Positions 18,830 to 28,444 of a stretch of 64,000 nucleotides of DNA are shown in pieces; position 1 is the stretch's first letter; each line of letters starts with the position of its first letter. The notes beneath the pieces were generated by a model. That model had not been told where the DNA came from, did not search any database, and was given only the letters and a program-made list of their open reading frames with translations. The stretch spans positions 1-64,000 of the forward strand of contig JAQSWU010000001.1 in NCBI GenBank assembly GCA_029266475.1, given 5' to 3'. Position numbers and translations under genes: made by a program. The DNA is from Rickettsiaceae bacterium (GTDB taxonomy: Bacteria; Pseudomonadota; Alphaproteobacteria; Rickettsiales; Rickettsiaceae).

Positions 18830-21220
18830 ATGCTAATAGATCTTAGACAAATCATTAAAGAAAACAATTTAAACGAATCAGATGAACAAAACTTATCAAA
18901 TTTTTTTTTCTTTCACTGCAACGTAGCAAGTGGTATTCAAAATGGCTCAATTATTGATTTAAAGTTTAGAGAAGGCGAAGCTGAGCCTACTTCATACGAA
19001 GAATTAATAAAAAAAGCTAACAGCGTTTCATCTTTATATCCTTTCAAGTTTTACGAATTTCTCCTTAGCAAAGGTTTAAAGGCTCAAGAATTCCTTGAAT
19101 CAATTATAATAGGTCATTCCCCCCAAAAGGCCAAAGAAGATAGGATATTAGAGTTAGCTTTAAAATATGGAGCAAGCTATGCTACCATAGATTTCTCAAG
19201 CTTATCTTTAGAGTCTATAGCAAAATATAAGGAAATAATTATCAACTCTAATAATGCTCAATCTTTTCTTGCACACTTATTTAATAAAAGCAGGCCTAAA
19301 TATAACTCTCAAGCAACCGGCCCAAATAAATTGGTCGAGAATTATGAAAAGTTAGATGAGGTAGAGATCGATTTTAGAGTAAATTTAATAGAATACGCTA
19401 AAAATCTAGGTGGTAATGTTGAATTAGCTCTAAAAGAGGCGATAAATAAAACTTTTCCTATAGTTTTAAATGATGGCTCGCTTTTTCCGCTAAATGTTTC
19501 GAATGATGTTGTAGAAAAACTAGCTGTAAAAAAATTAATAACCGGCGACAATTTATTACAGTTTGCTGTTATTTACAACCTCCCTAAAATGGCAGAAAAA
19601 GCTATCAAAGAATTTAATGCAAATACAAATCTAAAATTCTCAGATGAAGATAATGATGAAGAAGTAACAAATTATGTTCAATTAGCAGTTTCGCGTGGTA
19701 AACTTGAAGTACTAAAGGTATTGATAGATAATGGAGTTGAAAATAAGTTAGAGCCTCTTACCTACCTAAAATTTTTAAACTACAAACCTTTCCAGGCAGG
19801 AATTAAATTATTATCGATGGTCTCTTGTGACGCTAAAGATAAGGAATTGTATGATATATTAAGAGCTGAGGGAGCTTCTGAAGTTGAATCAAAAGATTCC
19901 ATTGATACAATTAACCTTATTAAGGATTACGCAGCAACGAAAGCTGGTACTAGTGATGCTTTAAGTGAAGTTGAGATTAGAGTACTTGAAGGTAATATTA
20001 CCATTAATGAATTAGAAAAATTAGATTTACCATTTAAGAATAAATATGGTTACAATGCATTGCATTTAGCAATTATTGCTAATCAATATAATCTAGCAAA
20101 AGACCTAATAGTAAATAATTCTGATATTTATGCAAAGAATATAAATGGCGCTACTCCTATTTATCTTATAATAAAAAATTATTACAATCTTCCGGCTTAT
20201 AAAGATCTTTTAGAAGCACTGAACGAAAAGTTAGATAATGTGGACTTGGAAGTTTCATCAGGAGAAACCATTGCTGATGCTTTAATAAACGATCCAAATC
20301 TTTTTAATAAAGTACTACAAAAAACTAATGATAGCTTGTTTTATTTCTTGAAAGAAAACGCTGATCCTAAATTGTTACAAGAAGAAGAAAATATTACAAA
20401 TATAGCTATTAGCCATGGAGAAGGTTTTTGGTCTCAAGGAATATGGTCTGCAGCTAGATTAATGGCCAAAAATCATAAAAATATTAAGTTTTACCTTATT
20501 ACAAAAAATATGGTAGACAAATTTGGCGAAGACTTCTTAAAAAAATTTGACGCCTTTATAAACCCGGGAGCTGGAGATAGCTATCCAAAACATTTGTCTG
20601 AATTCACTATTGATGATTATAAGGTACAAACGGATTTAGAACAGTTTTATCAATTTATTTTAAAGAAATCAGAAGAATTAAAAGCTCTTTACTTAGGAAT
20701 ATGCGCTGGTTCCCAGCATTTCGCTCTTTATCATGAAGGATTTGTTGGACCAGTTAAAGGTTATACTAAAGGGAGACATACAATTGATTTTATTACTGGT
20801 AGCATACCCTACTTACTAGCTTTAACAAAAGAGCAAAAAGAAAAAGCTTTTAAAGAAAAAGTACTTCCAAAAATATCGGTTCATGGAGATACCGCTCACC
20901 ATTATGCCGCCATTAAAGACAAACTTGGCAAAGATATTGAGCTTGGTGCCGTATCGGAAGAAGGCGTACCAATGTCATATGCTCATAAATGTGGTATAAG
21001 AATTAGTACTCAGTTCCACCCAGAACATCGTTATGGTTTAAACAGCGATGATCCTTCTGACAAACAACAAATAGCTTTACTTGAAAATTTTTTAAGCCTA
21101 TCTGAGCATAATCATGAATATAGACTTCACCATATTAATATAAGCCCTGAGGAAAAGATCTTAGGTGAGTTGAAAATCCTTCATGATATTATAGGAGCTC
21201 AAAATAACTTTGAGTGTTAG
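18830..21220 (+). CDS. ankyrin protein fused to a class I glutamine-amidotransferase-type hydrolase domain
   Basis: 796 aa, two parts. Residues 1-480 are helical with degenerate ankyrin repeats, clearest at about 400-440 (YGYNALHLAIIANQYNLAKD, then NGATPIYLII). From about 515 the chain is a class I glutamine amidotransferase / gamma-glutamyl hydrolase-like domain: a start SHGEGFWSQGIWSAARLM, an oxyanion-type FINPGAGDSY, nucleophile elbow LGICAGSQHF with Cys625, and QFHPEH with His730 and Glu732. This is the complete Cys-His-Glu triad, so hydrolysis of a gamma-glutamyl or glutamine amide bond is likely. No synthetase domain or partner is nearby, so it may act as a free hydrolase. No signal peptide is present. 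Secretion as an effector is inference from the ankyrin part. Confidence 0.85.
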   Translation: MLIDLRQIIKENNLNESDEQNLSNFFFFHCNVASGIQNGSIIDLKFREGEAEPTSYEELIKKANSVSSLYPFKFYEFLLSKGLKAQEFLESIIIGHSPQKAKEDRILELALKYGASYATIDFSSLSLESIAKYKEIIINSNNAQSFLAHLFNKSRPKYNSQATGPNKLVENYEKLDEVEIDFRVNLIEYAKNLGGNVELALKEAINKTFPIVLNDGSLFPLNVSNDVVEKLAVKKLITGDNLLQFAVIYNLPKMAEKAIKEFNANTNLKFSDEDNDEEVTNYVQLAVSRGKLEVLKVLIDNGVENKLEPLTYLKFLNYKPFQAGIKLLSMVSCDAKDKELYDILRAEGASEVESKDSIDTINLIKDYAATKAGTSDALSEVEIRVLEGNITINELEKLDLPFKNKYGYNALHLAIIANQYNLAKDLIVNNSDIYAKNINGATPIYLIIKNYYNLPAYKDLLEALNEKLDNVDLEVSSGETIADALINDPNLFNKVLQKTNDSLFYFLKENADPKLLQEEENITNIAISHGEGFWSQGIWSAARLMAKNHKNIKFYLITKNMVDKFGEDFLKKFDAFINPGAGDSYPKHLSEFTIDDYKVQTDLEQFYQFILKKSEELKALYLGICAGSQHFALYHEGFVGPVKGYTKGRHTIDFITGSIPYLLALTKEQKEKAFKEKVLPKISVHGDTAHHYAAIKDKLGKDIELGAVSEEGVPMSYAHKCGIRISTQFHPEHRYGLNSDDPSDKQQIALLENFLSLSEHNHEYRLHHINISPEEKILGELKILHDIIGAQNNFEC

Positions 21221-22077
21221 GTGTAAATTTAGTCCTATGGCAAAGTTAGGGGTTTTTGTTTAGTTTTGGTAAATCATAAGCCTACTGTAGGAAAATTATG
21301 ACAAATCAAAAATGATTATTTTATATTAAAATGGATATCAAACCTTTGGTAGTATAATTTTTAACAATAACTACTTAGGCATAATAACCATATGTAAGTA
21401 TATTACAGTTTTTCAATAATTGATGAGGGGTAGGACTAAGGATATCTAATCTTTAAATAATCTTGAGGCCAACCTCATTTTATAGCAAAATCATCCTTAA
21501 ATGTTAATAAAAAATACAATATATACAGATTAGCAGGCTTTTATTATTAAATATATGTTACGCAAATTCTTCTCTAACAATTCATTTGTAACTTTAATAA
21601 TTATTATGAGTATTTATTACCCGTTCTGTAAAATTAATACTCTGCTTAAGAAATTTGTTCACAAAATTAACCAATTGCGCTATCATATAATAACTTATAG
21701 GCCAGAGCTAATTTCTTTTTGCGGAAAAATTTTATTTAAAATATAGTAAATATAGTATTTTTGTTAATTTTTTTGTTGAAGTGTTGAAAAAGTTCTTTAT
21801 ATTCTGGCAAAGCAAGTAACTATCATTATCTAGACTATTTGCTTGAAGAGAGCTTTAAATGAGTAATGATTTATACTTTCTTACTAAATTTACCTTTTAA
21901 GGCAAAATCTTCATCTTTTCTATATAACTATACTAACCAATTAATAATTTTGCAAAAAGTATAAATTTTTTTCTTGCAATTGCTACGAAAAGATGACAAT
22001 ATAGAGAGAAAATAAGAATTAAGGCAAAAACCTTAATTATTTGTAATTACTTATACATTTTAATTTAGGAGCTAAAT
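21221..22077. other. long non-coding gap upstream of ctrA
   Basis: About 857 bases, strongly AT-rich. It holds a hairpin in the ctrA leader (22017-22038) and a related TTAAGGCAAAA sequence at about 21897-21907. A 63-codon open frame at 21555-21746 has no ribosome binding site and no recognisable features, so I do not call it. Confidence 0.5.
22017..22038 (+). promoter_or_regulatory. inverted repeat in the ctrA leader
   Basis: AATTAAGG and CCTTAATT form a perfect 8-bp inverted repeat around CAAAAA, 40 bases upstream of the ctrA ATG. TTAAGGCAAAA recurs about 120 bases further upstream. It could be an operator or an RNA hairpin. The spacing of the two TTAA half-sites is 10, not the 7 of a canonical CtrA box. 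Confidence 0.4.
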
Positions 22078-22809
22078 ATGAGAGTTTTATTAGTAGAAGA
22101 TGATCCAGCTACAGCCAGATCGATTGAGCTAGCGCTGGCTTCTGAGGGTATTATATGTGATACTGCAGAGCTTGGCGAAGAAGGTTTAGAAATTAGCAAG
22201 ATTTACGATTATGATATCATAATTTTAGACCTTATGCTCCCAGATATCGATGGTTATGAAGTTCTTCTTCGTCTTCGTTCAGCAAAGGTTAAGATACCAA
22301 TTCTTATCTTATCTGGCCTTACATCAGCTGATCAAAAGATTAAAGGTTTAGGCTTCGGCGCTGATGATTACTTAACAAAACCTTTCAACAGAGGTGAATT
22401 AATCGCTAGGATTCAAGCTATAGTTCGTCGCTCTAAAGGCCATTCTGAATCTGTAATTAGATTTGACAAAGTATCTATTAATCTTGATACAAGAATCGTT
22501 GAAGTTGATGGTGTTCCAGTACATCTTACAAGTAAAGAATATGCGATTTTAGAACTACTTGCGATGAGAAAAGGTACTGTTCTTACAAAAGAAATGTTCC
22601 TAAATCATCTATATGGCGGCATCGATGAGCCTGAAATCAAGATTATTGACGTATTTGTTTGTAAATTACGCAAGAAACTTGCTGAAGCTTCTAACGGAAC
22701 AAACTATATTGAAACTGTATGGGGTAGAGGCTATATGCTTAAAGATTATGAGCAACCATACGATTCAATCAATGAGCTTGAGCAAAATAAAGTTGCTGAA
22801 GCTGGCTGA
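22078..22809 (+). CDS. ctrA: cell-cycle response regulator CtrA
   Basis: 243 aa, OmpR/PhoB type. Receiver domain (1-118) with acidic pocket EDD (7-9), phospho-acceptor Asp51 in [13 protein letters not shown], switch Ser/Thr in ILSGLTS and the conserved Lys in LTKPF. DNA-binding winged helix (about 125-230) with [17 protein letters not shown] and the near-invariant [12 protein letters not shown]. In alphaproteobacteria CtrA controls replication, division and motility genes through TTAA-N7-TTAA sites; in Rickettsiales it is kept even in small genomes. The protein ends AEAG rather than the AA seen in Caulobacter. AGGAG lies 6 bases before the ATG, and a strong terminator follows. Confidence 0.95.
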   Translation: MRVLLVEDDPATARSIELALASEGIICDTAELGEEGLEISKIYDYDIIILDLMLPDIDGYEVLLRLRSAKVKIPILILSGLTSADQKIKGLGFGADDYLTKPFNRGELIARIQAIVRRSKGHSESVIRFDKVSINLDTRIVEVDGVPVHLTSKEYAILELLAMRKGTVLTKEMFLNHLYGGIDEPEIKIIDVFVCKLRKKLAEASNGTNYIETVWGRGYMLKDYEQPYDSINELEQNKVAEAG

Positions 22810-22842
22810 AAAGATCAGTAAGCATAGTAGCTTACAAGGAAG

Positions 22843-22873
22843 CCCAGTAGACTTAGATCTACTGGGTTTTTTT
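22843..22873 (+). terminator. rho-independent terminator of ctrA
   Basis: CCCAGTAGA / TCTACTGGG form a perfect 9-bp stem with a 6-base loop, followed by seven T residues. A second small hairpin (GTAAGC/GCTTAC, about 22818-22833) precedes it. The gap to addA (22810-23137) otherwise shows nothing coding. Confidence 0.92.
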
Positions 22874-23137
22874 AATTTTAAGGATTTTAGTGAAACTCGT
22901 CTCGTTATTGTTCGTCGCTTAAGCTTATTTTTATAGACTATGAATACTTAAGCATAGAGGCTGCTCCAACTAAAATCACTATTTCTAAAGTCATATATCC
23001 CTTTTCCAAGTAATACTTCATACCTTATTCCTTTATTTACAAAAATATGCCAATAATTTTCATATAAAAATTAGAAAGGTTATTAACCAAAAAGCTTTTT
23101 TAAGGTATAGTAAGAGCAACTTTAAAAAAATGTTGTT

Positions 23138-26100
23138 ATGATAGCTCCTGAACCATTAATAGCTCTTGAGGTTGATGAAGTTAAAGCAAAGGCTTCTCCA
23201 GAACCATTGTTAAATTATGAACAGTTGCATGCTTCTAACCCCGATACATCAGTCTGGGTTTCGGCTTCAGCTGGAACAGGCAAGACAAAGATTTTAACAG
23301 ATAGGGTGCTAAGACTTCTTATTAATGGTGTTAAGCCAGAGAAAATTCTATGTATCACTTTCACAAAAGCAGCGGCAGGTGAAATGAACAATAGAATTAA
23401 TAAAGAACTATCAGTTTGGGCTAATTTATCTAGCGTTAAATTGGAAGAGAGGCTAAAGTCAAGCTTTGGCCACCCTCCAACAAGAGAGCAGCTAAACCTT
23501 GCCTCGCAACTATTTCATGAGAAGCTATCTTCAGTTGAAAACCTCAAAATCCAAACTATTCACTCATTCTGTCAATTCATTCTTGGAAGGTTTCCGGTAG
23601 AAGCGGGAATTAGCCCTGGATTCAAAGTTATTGACGAATATAAAAGAGATGAAATCTTAAAGCAAATTAGGATTAACCTCATAGTTAATGCATGCGAGCG
23701 CCCTGATTCCGAACTTGGCAATAGCGTAGAATTCATAGCAAGCCATCTACATGAAAATACTATTTACGAAATAATAAAAGAGGTAATAAATAATAAAACT
23801 AAATTCTATAATTTATTTAATAATTTTAAAGAGTGCAGCCACTATGAGAGAGAGCTGAGAAAAATTTTCGTACTTAGTGAATATCAGTTTGAAACTAACA
23901 TAATAGAACGACTTTTAGCAGGACTTAATTACTTAAATATTGAATTAAATTTAGAAGCAATAGATAAAGAAATTTATGGAAAGGAGTATGAAGTATTAAA
24001 AAGATACTTTGAATATAAACAACTTAACTTACATCAACAAGTTGCCAATTTTGAAAATTTCTGTTCAATTTTCCTAACCCAGACTGGAGAGGTTAGAAAA
24101 ACTATATTTAATAAAAAGTTTCGTTGCAGCTATCCAGAGATCGATGAGAAATTTAATAAGATAATGCTTAATGTTTTAGATACTTGCGAGCAAATAAAAT
24201 CATTAAATATTATTTTCTTTTCTAAGCATCTATTCAGTCTAGCAAATTTCATAATAAATAATTATGAAGAGCATAAAACCACTCATGCTTACCTTGATTT
24301 TGACGATCTAATTTATTACACCAGTAAACTTTTAACAAATTCGGAGGCAAGAGAATGGGTACTTTACAAACTTGATGGCTTCGTCGAACATATATTAGTA
24401 GATGAAGCTCAAGATACTAACTTTGAACAATGGCAAATTATAGAAGCATTAGCGCGGGAGTTTTATGCAGGAGTTACGCGAGCAGACTCTAATAGAACAT
24501 TATTTGTAGTTGGAGACGAGAAACAATCAATTTATAGCTTCCAGGGCGCCGATCCAGCCTCTTTTACGGCTATGAACTGCTATTTTAAAGATAAAATGCT
24601 AGCAGCTGATAAAAGATTTGCAACTATTGACCTAAGCTGGTCATATAGATCTTTAGATGCCATTAATATCGCTGTAACAAAAGTATTCGAGAGAATCAAA
24701 AAACAAGATACGGCTTTATTTTCCAACCAAAACCTAAGTATGAAATGCTTTCGTCAAGGAGGAGGAGGCAGAATAGAAATATGGCCACTTGTCATTAAGC
24801 AGAGCAAAGAGAGTAATTTATTTTGGCCTCTTCCTGATAGATCGCACGAATACGAAACCACTGATCTGTTATTAGCCGAAGCTATAGCGCACTATATCCA
24901 TAGCCAAATTTCCTCAAAGAAATATTTAGCCAGTAGAAAGCGAACTGTAAATGCCTCTGATTTTATTATACTTGTAAAGCAACGCGATGAATTTTCAAAG
25001 CAAGTAATTAATGAGCTAAATAAGCTACACGTTAAGGTTGCTGGTATCGATAGGATGAGTTTATTAGATAACCTAGCGATAAAGGATATTCTATGTTTAG
25101 CCAAATTTGTACTTCTACCTAACGACGATTTAAACCTAGCATGTTTACTAAAATCACCCTTTGTGGGTTTACCTGAATCAACTCTTTACTCCTTAGCTGT
25201 AAAAAGGGAGGGTAGAAGCATATGGCAAGCGTTAAAGGAATCCCCTACTCGTTCTGAGGCTACTTCTGGGGACCTTATGAAGAAAGCATTTGCAGATTTA
25301 TCAAAATTTCTCGAGATCTATAAAGTAAGTTCATTTACAGAGTTTTTTAGGCTTATTTTAGATGCTCTCGGTTTCAGAGAAAAAATTCTTATAGAATGCG
25401 GACTTGAAGCCAGCGAAATAGTAAATGAGTTCCTTGACCTTGCAGCGAATTTTGAAAGAGAAAACGGAAACAATTTACAAGATTTCATTATTTGGGTTGA
25501 AAATTCTCATATAGAAATTAAAAGAGATTTAGAACAAGGAGATTCCTTAAGGGTAATGACTGTACATGGCTCGAAAGGTCTTCAAGCTCCCTTCGTTATA
25601 TTAGCAGATACTACAAGAATAGGAAGGCAGAAACCTAAATTATTATGGACCGAAGAGAATCATCTGCTTTGGCCTGGCTACTCAGCAAACGAAAATGAAT
25701 TTTATAAAGCTTTAGAAGAAAAATATAAACATAAAGATTATCAAGAATATTTACGCCTGCTCTATGTGGCGATGACGCGTGCTGAAGATGAATTAATTAT
25801 TTTCGGTAGTAGCGAGAAAGAAGATGTAGCTGATAATTGCTGGTACAGTTTGATAAAAGAGGGTTTGAAAGATGTTACTTGCGAGGCAGAAATACCTGTG
25901 AATTTAACAAGATATTTTGCCGGCAATAGTAAATATTTACATTTCGACCTTTATTCTGAAAAAGTTGCTCCTCTTGAATCCGTCCCTTTGAGCTCAAACG
26001 ACAAATATATTCCACTAATGGATACAACGCCGAAATTCTTTTTAAAGACAATGGAAGAACAACAATTAACGCAGAGCCCTTTAATATCTCGCCAAGCAAC

Positions 26101-26548
26101 AGAATATGGAACGGTTATACATAGATTGCTTGAAGCATATTTCACTGCAAAAGATCTTAACTTTGTTATAAATCATCCTATTTTAGAGCACTTGAACTAT
26201 AAACAAGTTATCAGTGTACGTGAAAAATTATCAAGAGTTGCTGAGCTGTCTGAAATAAAGCAACTATTGAAATATAATTTGAAATGTGAGGTAACTGTTG
26301 GAATGAATGATGAAAGGAATTCTACGCTGGGAAGGTTAGATTTACTAGCTATAAACAATAGTGAGGCAGTAATAATTGATTATAAAACAGATTCGCATGT
26401 ACCTTCTTCTGTCTCAGATGTGCCTAATCAATATCAGACACAATTAAAACATTATAAGCAAATAATTACCGAGCTTTACCCAGAAAAGATTATCCGCACT
26501 AAAATATTTTGGTTTGAAAACTTAAGCTTTATGGAGCTTTACCTTTAG
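23138..26548 (+). CDS. addA: double-strand break repair helicase-nuclease AddA
   Basis: 1136 aa, the usual size. UvrD-like helicase motifs in order: Walker A SASAGTGKTKILTDR (about 42-56), motif II LVDEAQDTNFEQW (about 419-431), motif III VGDEKQSIYSFQGADP (about 459-474), motif V VMTVHGSKGLQAPFVIL, motif VI YVAMTRAEDELII. The C-terminal nuclease carries LGRLDLLAI and VIIDYKTDS, the metal-binding DYK core. AddAB resects double-strand ends for RecA loading. The usual partner addB and the frequent neighbour trxA are not adjacent, so addB must lie elsewhere if present. The gene follows ctrA in the same direction but beyond a strong terminator. Confidence 0.93.
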   Translation: MIAPEPLIALEVDEVKAKASPEPLLNYEQLHASNPDTSVWVSASAGTGKTKILTDRVLRLLINGVKPEKILCITFTKAAAGEMNNRINKELSVWANLSSVKLEERLKSSFGHPPTREQLNLASQLFHEKLSSVENLKIQTIHSFCQFILGRFPVEAGISPGFKVIDEYKRDEILKQIRINLIVNACERPDSELGNSVEFIASHLHENTIYEIIKEVINNKTKFYNLFNNFKECSHYERELRKIFVLSEYQFETNIIERLLAGLNYLNIELNLEAIDKEIYGKEYEVLKRYFEYKQLNLHQQVANFENFCSIFLTQTGEVRKTIFNKKFRCSYPEIDEKFNKIMLNVLDTCEQIKSLNIIFFSKHLFSLANFIINNYEEHKTTHAYLDFDDLIYYTSKLLTNSEAREWVLYKLDGFVEHILVDEAQDTNFEQWQIIEALAREFYAGVTRADSNRTLFVVGDEKQSIYSFQGADPASFTAMNCYFKDKMLAADKRFATIDLSWSYRSLDAINIAVTKVFERIKKQDTALFSNQNLSMKCFRQGGGGRIEIWPLVIKQSKESNLFWPLPDRSHEYETTDLLLAEAIAHYIHSQISSKKYLASRKRTVNASDFIILVKQRDEFSKQVINELNKLHVKVAGIDRMSLLDNLAIKDILCLAKFVLLPNDDLNLACLLKSPFVGLPESTLYSLAVKREGRSIWQALKESPTRSEATSGDLMKKAFADLSKFLEIYKVSSFTEFFRLILDALGFREKILIECGLEASEIVNEFLDLAANFERENGNNLQDFIIWVENSHIEIKRDLEQGDSLRVMTVHGSKGLQAPFVILADTTRIGRQKPKLLWTEENHLLWPGYSANENEFYKALEEKYKHKDYQEYLRLLYVAMTRAEDELIIFGSSEKEDVADNCWYSLIKEGLKDVTCEAEIPVNLTRYFAGNSKYLHFDLYSEKVAPLESVPLSSNDKYIPLMDTTPKFFLKTMEEQQLTQSPLISRQATEYGTVIHRLLEAYFTAKDLNFVINHPILEHLNYKQVISVREKLSRVAELSEIKQLLKYNLKCEVTVGMNDERNSTLGRLDLLAINNSEAVIIDYKTDSHVPSSVSDVPNQYQTQLKHYKQIITELYPEKIIRTKIFWFENLSFMELYL

Positions 26549-26634
26549 GCTTTACTAGACTTGATTGCTGGTGGATAGTGTGAGGTAATAGATTTTATAT
26601 CCTGCTCAAAGTTCAAGCGGGACTCCCTTACCCC

Positions 26635-27621
26635 CTAACCTACCATCTCATTATCAAGCCTCTTTTGCACCTCTTCTAAAGTTAGTCTCTCGTCCTGTAA
26701 TCTTCTTATAAGCCTGCATTTAATAATTTCTCCTTTATCAAAAAACTGATATCCTGACTCAGCAGTATCGCTTACCTCTATTAACCCACGCTTGACCCAA
26801 TATCTAAGCGTAGATAGCGACTCATTAGTTTCTTTTGCCAGCTCGCCAATTTTAATTAGGCTTTCTCTAGCCTTGATGCTTGGTAAATCATCGCCTTTAA
26901 CCGCTTTAATGAATATGTTTAAGGAACGCTCTATCGATTCTAAAACTAGTTCTGTAAAAGGCTCAAGAGATTCGCCGGTCTGAGCAAGCTCAAGCGATTT
27001 AAGATATTTTGCTTTATCTTTTGGCTTAATAAAAGCAGGTGGATACCCTCCTTGCATCAGTAGGAGATTCATTATCAGCCTCGCAGTTTTCCCATTACCA
27101 TCTTTAAAAGGATGTATTGTTACAAGCGCATAGTGCGCCTTAAGTGCTTTACTTATTGTATCCTTTTCGTTATTAATATTGTTTATAAAATCGGCAATCA
27201 GCTTTGGCACTTTCGCAGGATCTGGGAGTACCACAGGGGAGCCAACAAACCTCGGCGCTGTGACCCTATATTGACCAGCATTTTCTTCATCAATGTTTTT
27301 TTGCAGTAATTGGTGAATTTTTATTAGGTCTGTTTCCTCAATTCTATTACGATTCATTAAGGAAATTATAAAGCCGTACGCAAGAGCATGATTAACTATT
27401 TCGTAATGTTCTATTAACGTTTTACCTCCAACGGCAATGGACTTTTCTAACACTTGCATAGTCTCCATACGAGACATGTTACTACCACTAATAGCATTAC
27501 TCGAATATATTGTCTCTAGCTTAAACCATTGTGATAATTTATCAATTACCTCAGTGCTTGTGGACTTAAAGGTCGTTAGAAAAGATTGTTTATTCCTTAT
27601 ACTTGATAGTTTGTCAACCAT
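26635..27621 (-). CDS. Fic-domain protein with C-terminal MerR-type DNA-binding domain
   Basis: 328 aa. The Fic core motif HPFKDGNGKTAR is at residues 170-181 (catalytic His170; the usual second Arg/Lys position is Lys178). Family features GQYRVTAPRFVGS (116-128) precede it. Residues 41-48 SNAISGSN sit where class II Fic proteins carry the inhibitory motif SNAIEGN; the inhibitory Glu is replaced by Ser45. Residues 254-325 form a MerR-like winged helix (IKIGELAKETNESLSTLRYW, then VKRGLIEV). Fic domains usually AMPylate proteins with ATP. The fusion suggests a DNA-bound regulator or self-regulating enzyme, which is inference. The gene is convergent with addA, with 86 bases between the stops. 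Confidence 0.92.
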   Translation of the reverse strand: MVDKLSSIRNKQSFLTTFKSTSTEVIDKLSQWFKLETIYSSNAISGSNMSRMETMQVLEKSIAVGGKTLIEHYEIVNHALAYGFIISLMNRNRIEETDLIKIHQLLQKNIDEENAGQYRVTAPRFVGSPVVLPDPAKVPKLIADFINNINNEKDTISKALKAHYALVTIHPFKDGNGKTARLIMNLLLMQGGYPPAFIKPKDKAKYLKSLELAQTGESLEPFTELVLESIERSLNIFIKAVKGDDLPSIKARESLIKIGELAKETNESLSTLRYWVKRGLIEVSDTAESGYQFFDKGEIIKCRLIRRLQDERLTLEEVQKRLDNEMVG

Positions 27622-28444
27622 GGAGTATCACCTTATAGTTTATTTATATTCTAGCATATAATCACAGTAGTTACAAAAATTAACCCAATCCCCTATTAAA
27701 TCCTTTTTAAATTATTGGAATTTTACCATCTCCAATTTTCATGCTCAATACAGATAAATCTCAATAACAATTTCCTCATGCTTAATCCATTAAAAAAATG
27801 TTTTTAACTTTGATTTTAAAATAATTTTTTTTAATAGTTTTAAATATATTTTTAAATGGTGATAATATATCATTTTTGAGATACCACTAAGCCCCCTACA
27901 AAAGAGCTAAAATAAAAAAGAAAAATTGTTCAGATATGTTTTTTTTAAAATTTTTCTTTAACCAAGTTTTTTAATAATGACTAAAGAAACTTCTTAAAAA
28001 AGAATTGCAGCTTTATAGCTATTGAATCTAATTAGCAAAAATTCGTGATATTACAATCCTACTGCTCAAACTCAAAAAAATTAATAATTAACCACAAAAT
28101 CATACGTAAAAGTTAATATCCTAGAGTTAATGTATTTAATATATTTTTTCTGAAATACCCCTAACTTCAACTACAATTTTTAGGTTATCTCCAAGTCGTA
28201 TTCGATGGGTGTAATTTACTCGCATTCAGAAGTAAAAACGATTAGTTATAAATTTAATATTCACAATTATTCTAATTCCTATCGACTAATAAAAAAGAAT
28301 AATAGTTGATAGGCGTCAACTAATTAGGGTTAATTATTTATTAATATCTATTTCATATACTACTTAAATAGACTTCTTTACTAGGTCTGTATCAAAGGGT
28401 GCCACTTAAAAGTACCGTAAAATATTAATTTAGGAGAAAAAACT
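27622..28444. other. long AT-rich gap with overlapping hairpins
   Basis: About 820 bases with no coding signal, upstream of a two-gene unit. It contains two mutually exclusive hairpins at 28278-28322. The stretch 27790-27990 is almost pure A/T with long T and A runs. Confidence 0.5.
28278..28322 (+). promoter_or_regulatory. two competing hairpins upstream of a small operon
   Basis: The segment around TAGTTGA (28303-28309) can pair upstream, giving CCTATCGACT/AGTTGATAGG (28278-28287 with 28304-28313, one G:T pair), or downstream, giving TAGTTGA/TCAACTA (28303-28309 with 28316-28322, 6-base loop). The two folds exclude each other, as in attenuators and riboswitch expression platforms. They lie about 120 bases before the first gene. 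Confidence 0.35.

Noticed and set aside
21555-21746. 63-codon open frame upstream of ctrA
   Set aside because: No ribosome binding site, composition like the surrounding AT-rich DNA, no recognisable domain; long open frames arise easily here.
22017-22038. Canonical CtrA binding site in the ctrA leader
   Set aside because: TTAA half-sites are 10 bases apart rather than 7; it is kept only as an unassigned inverted repeat.
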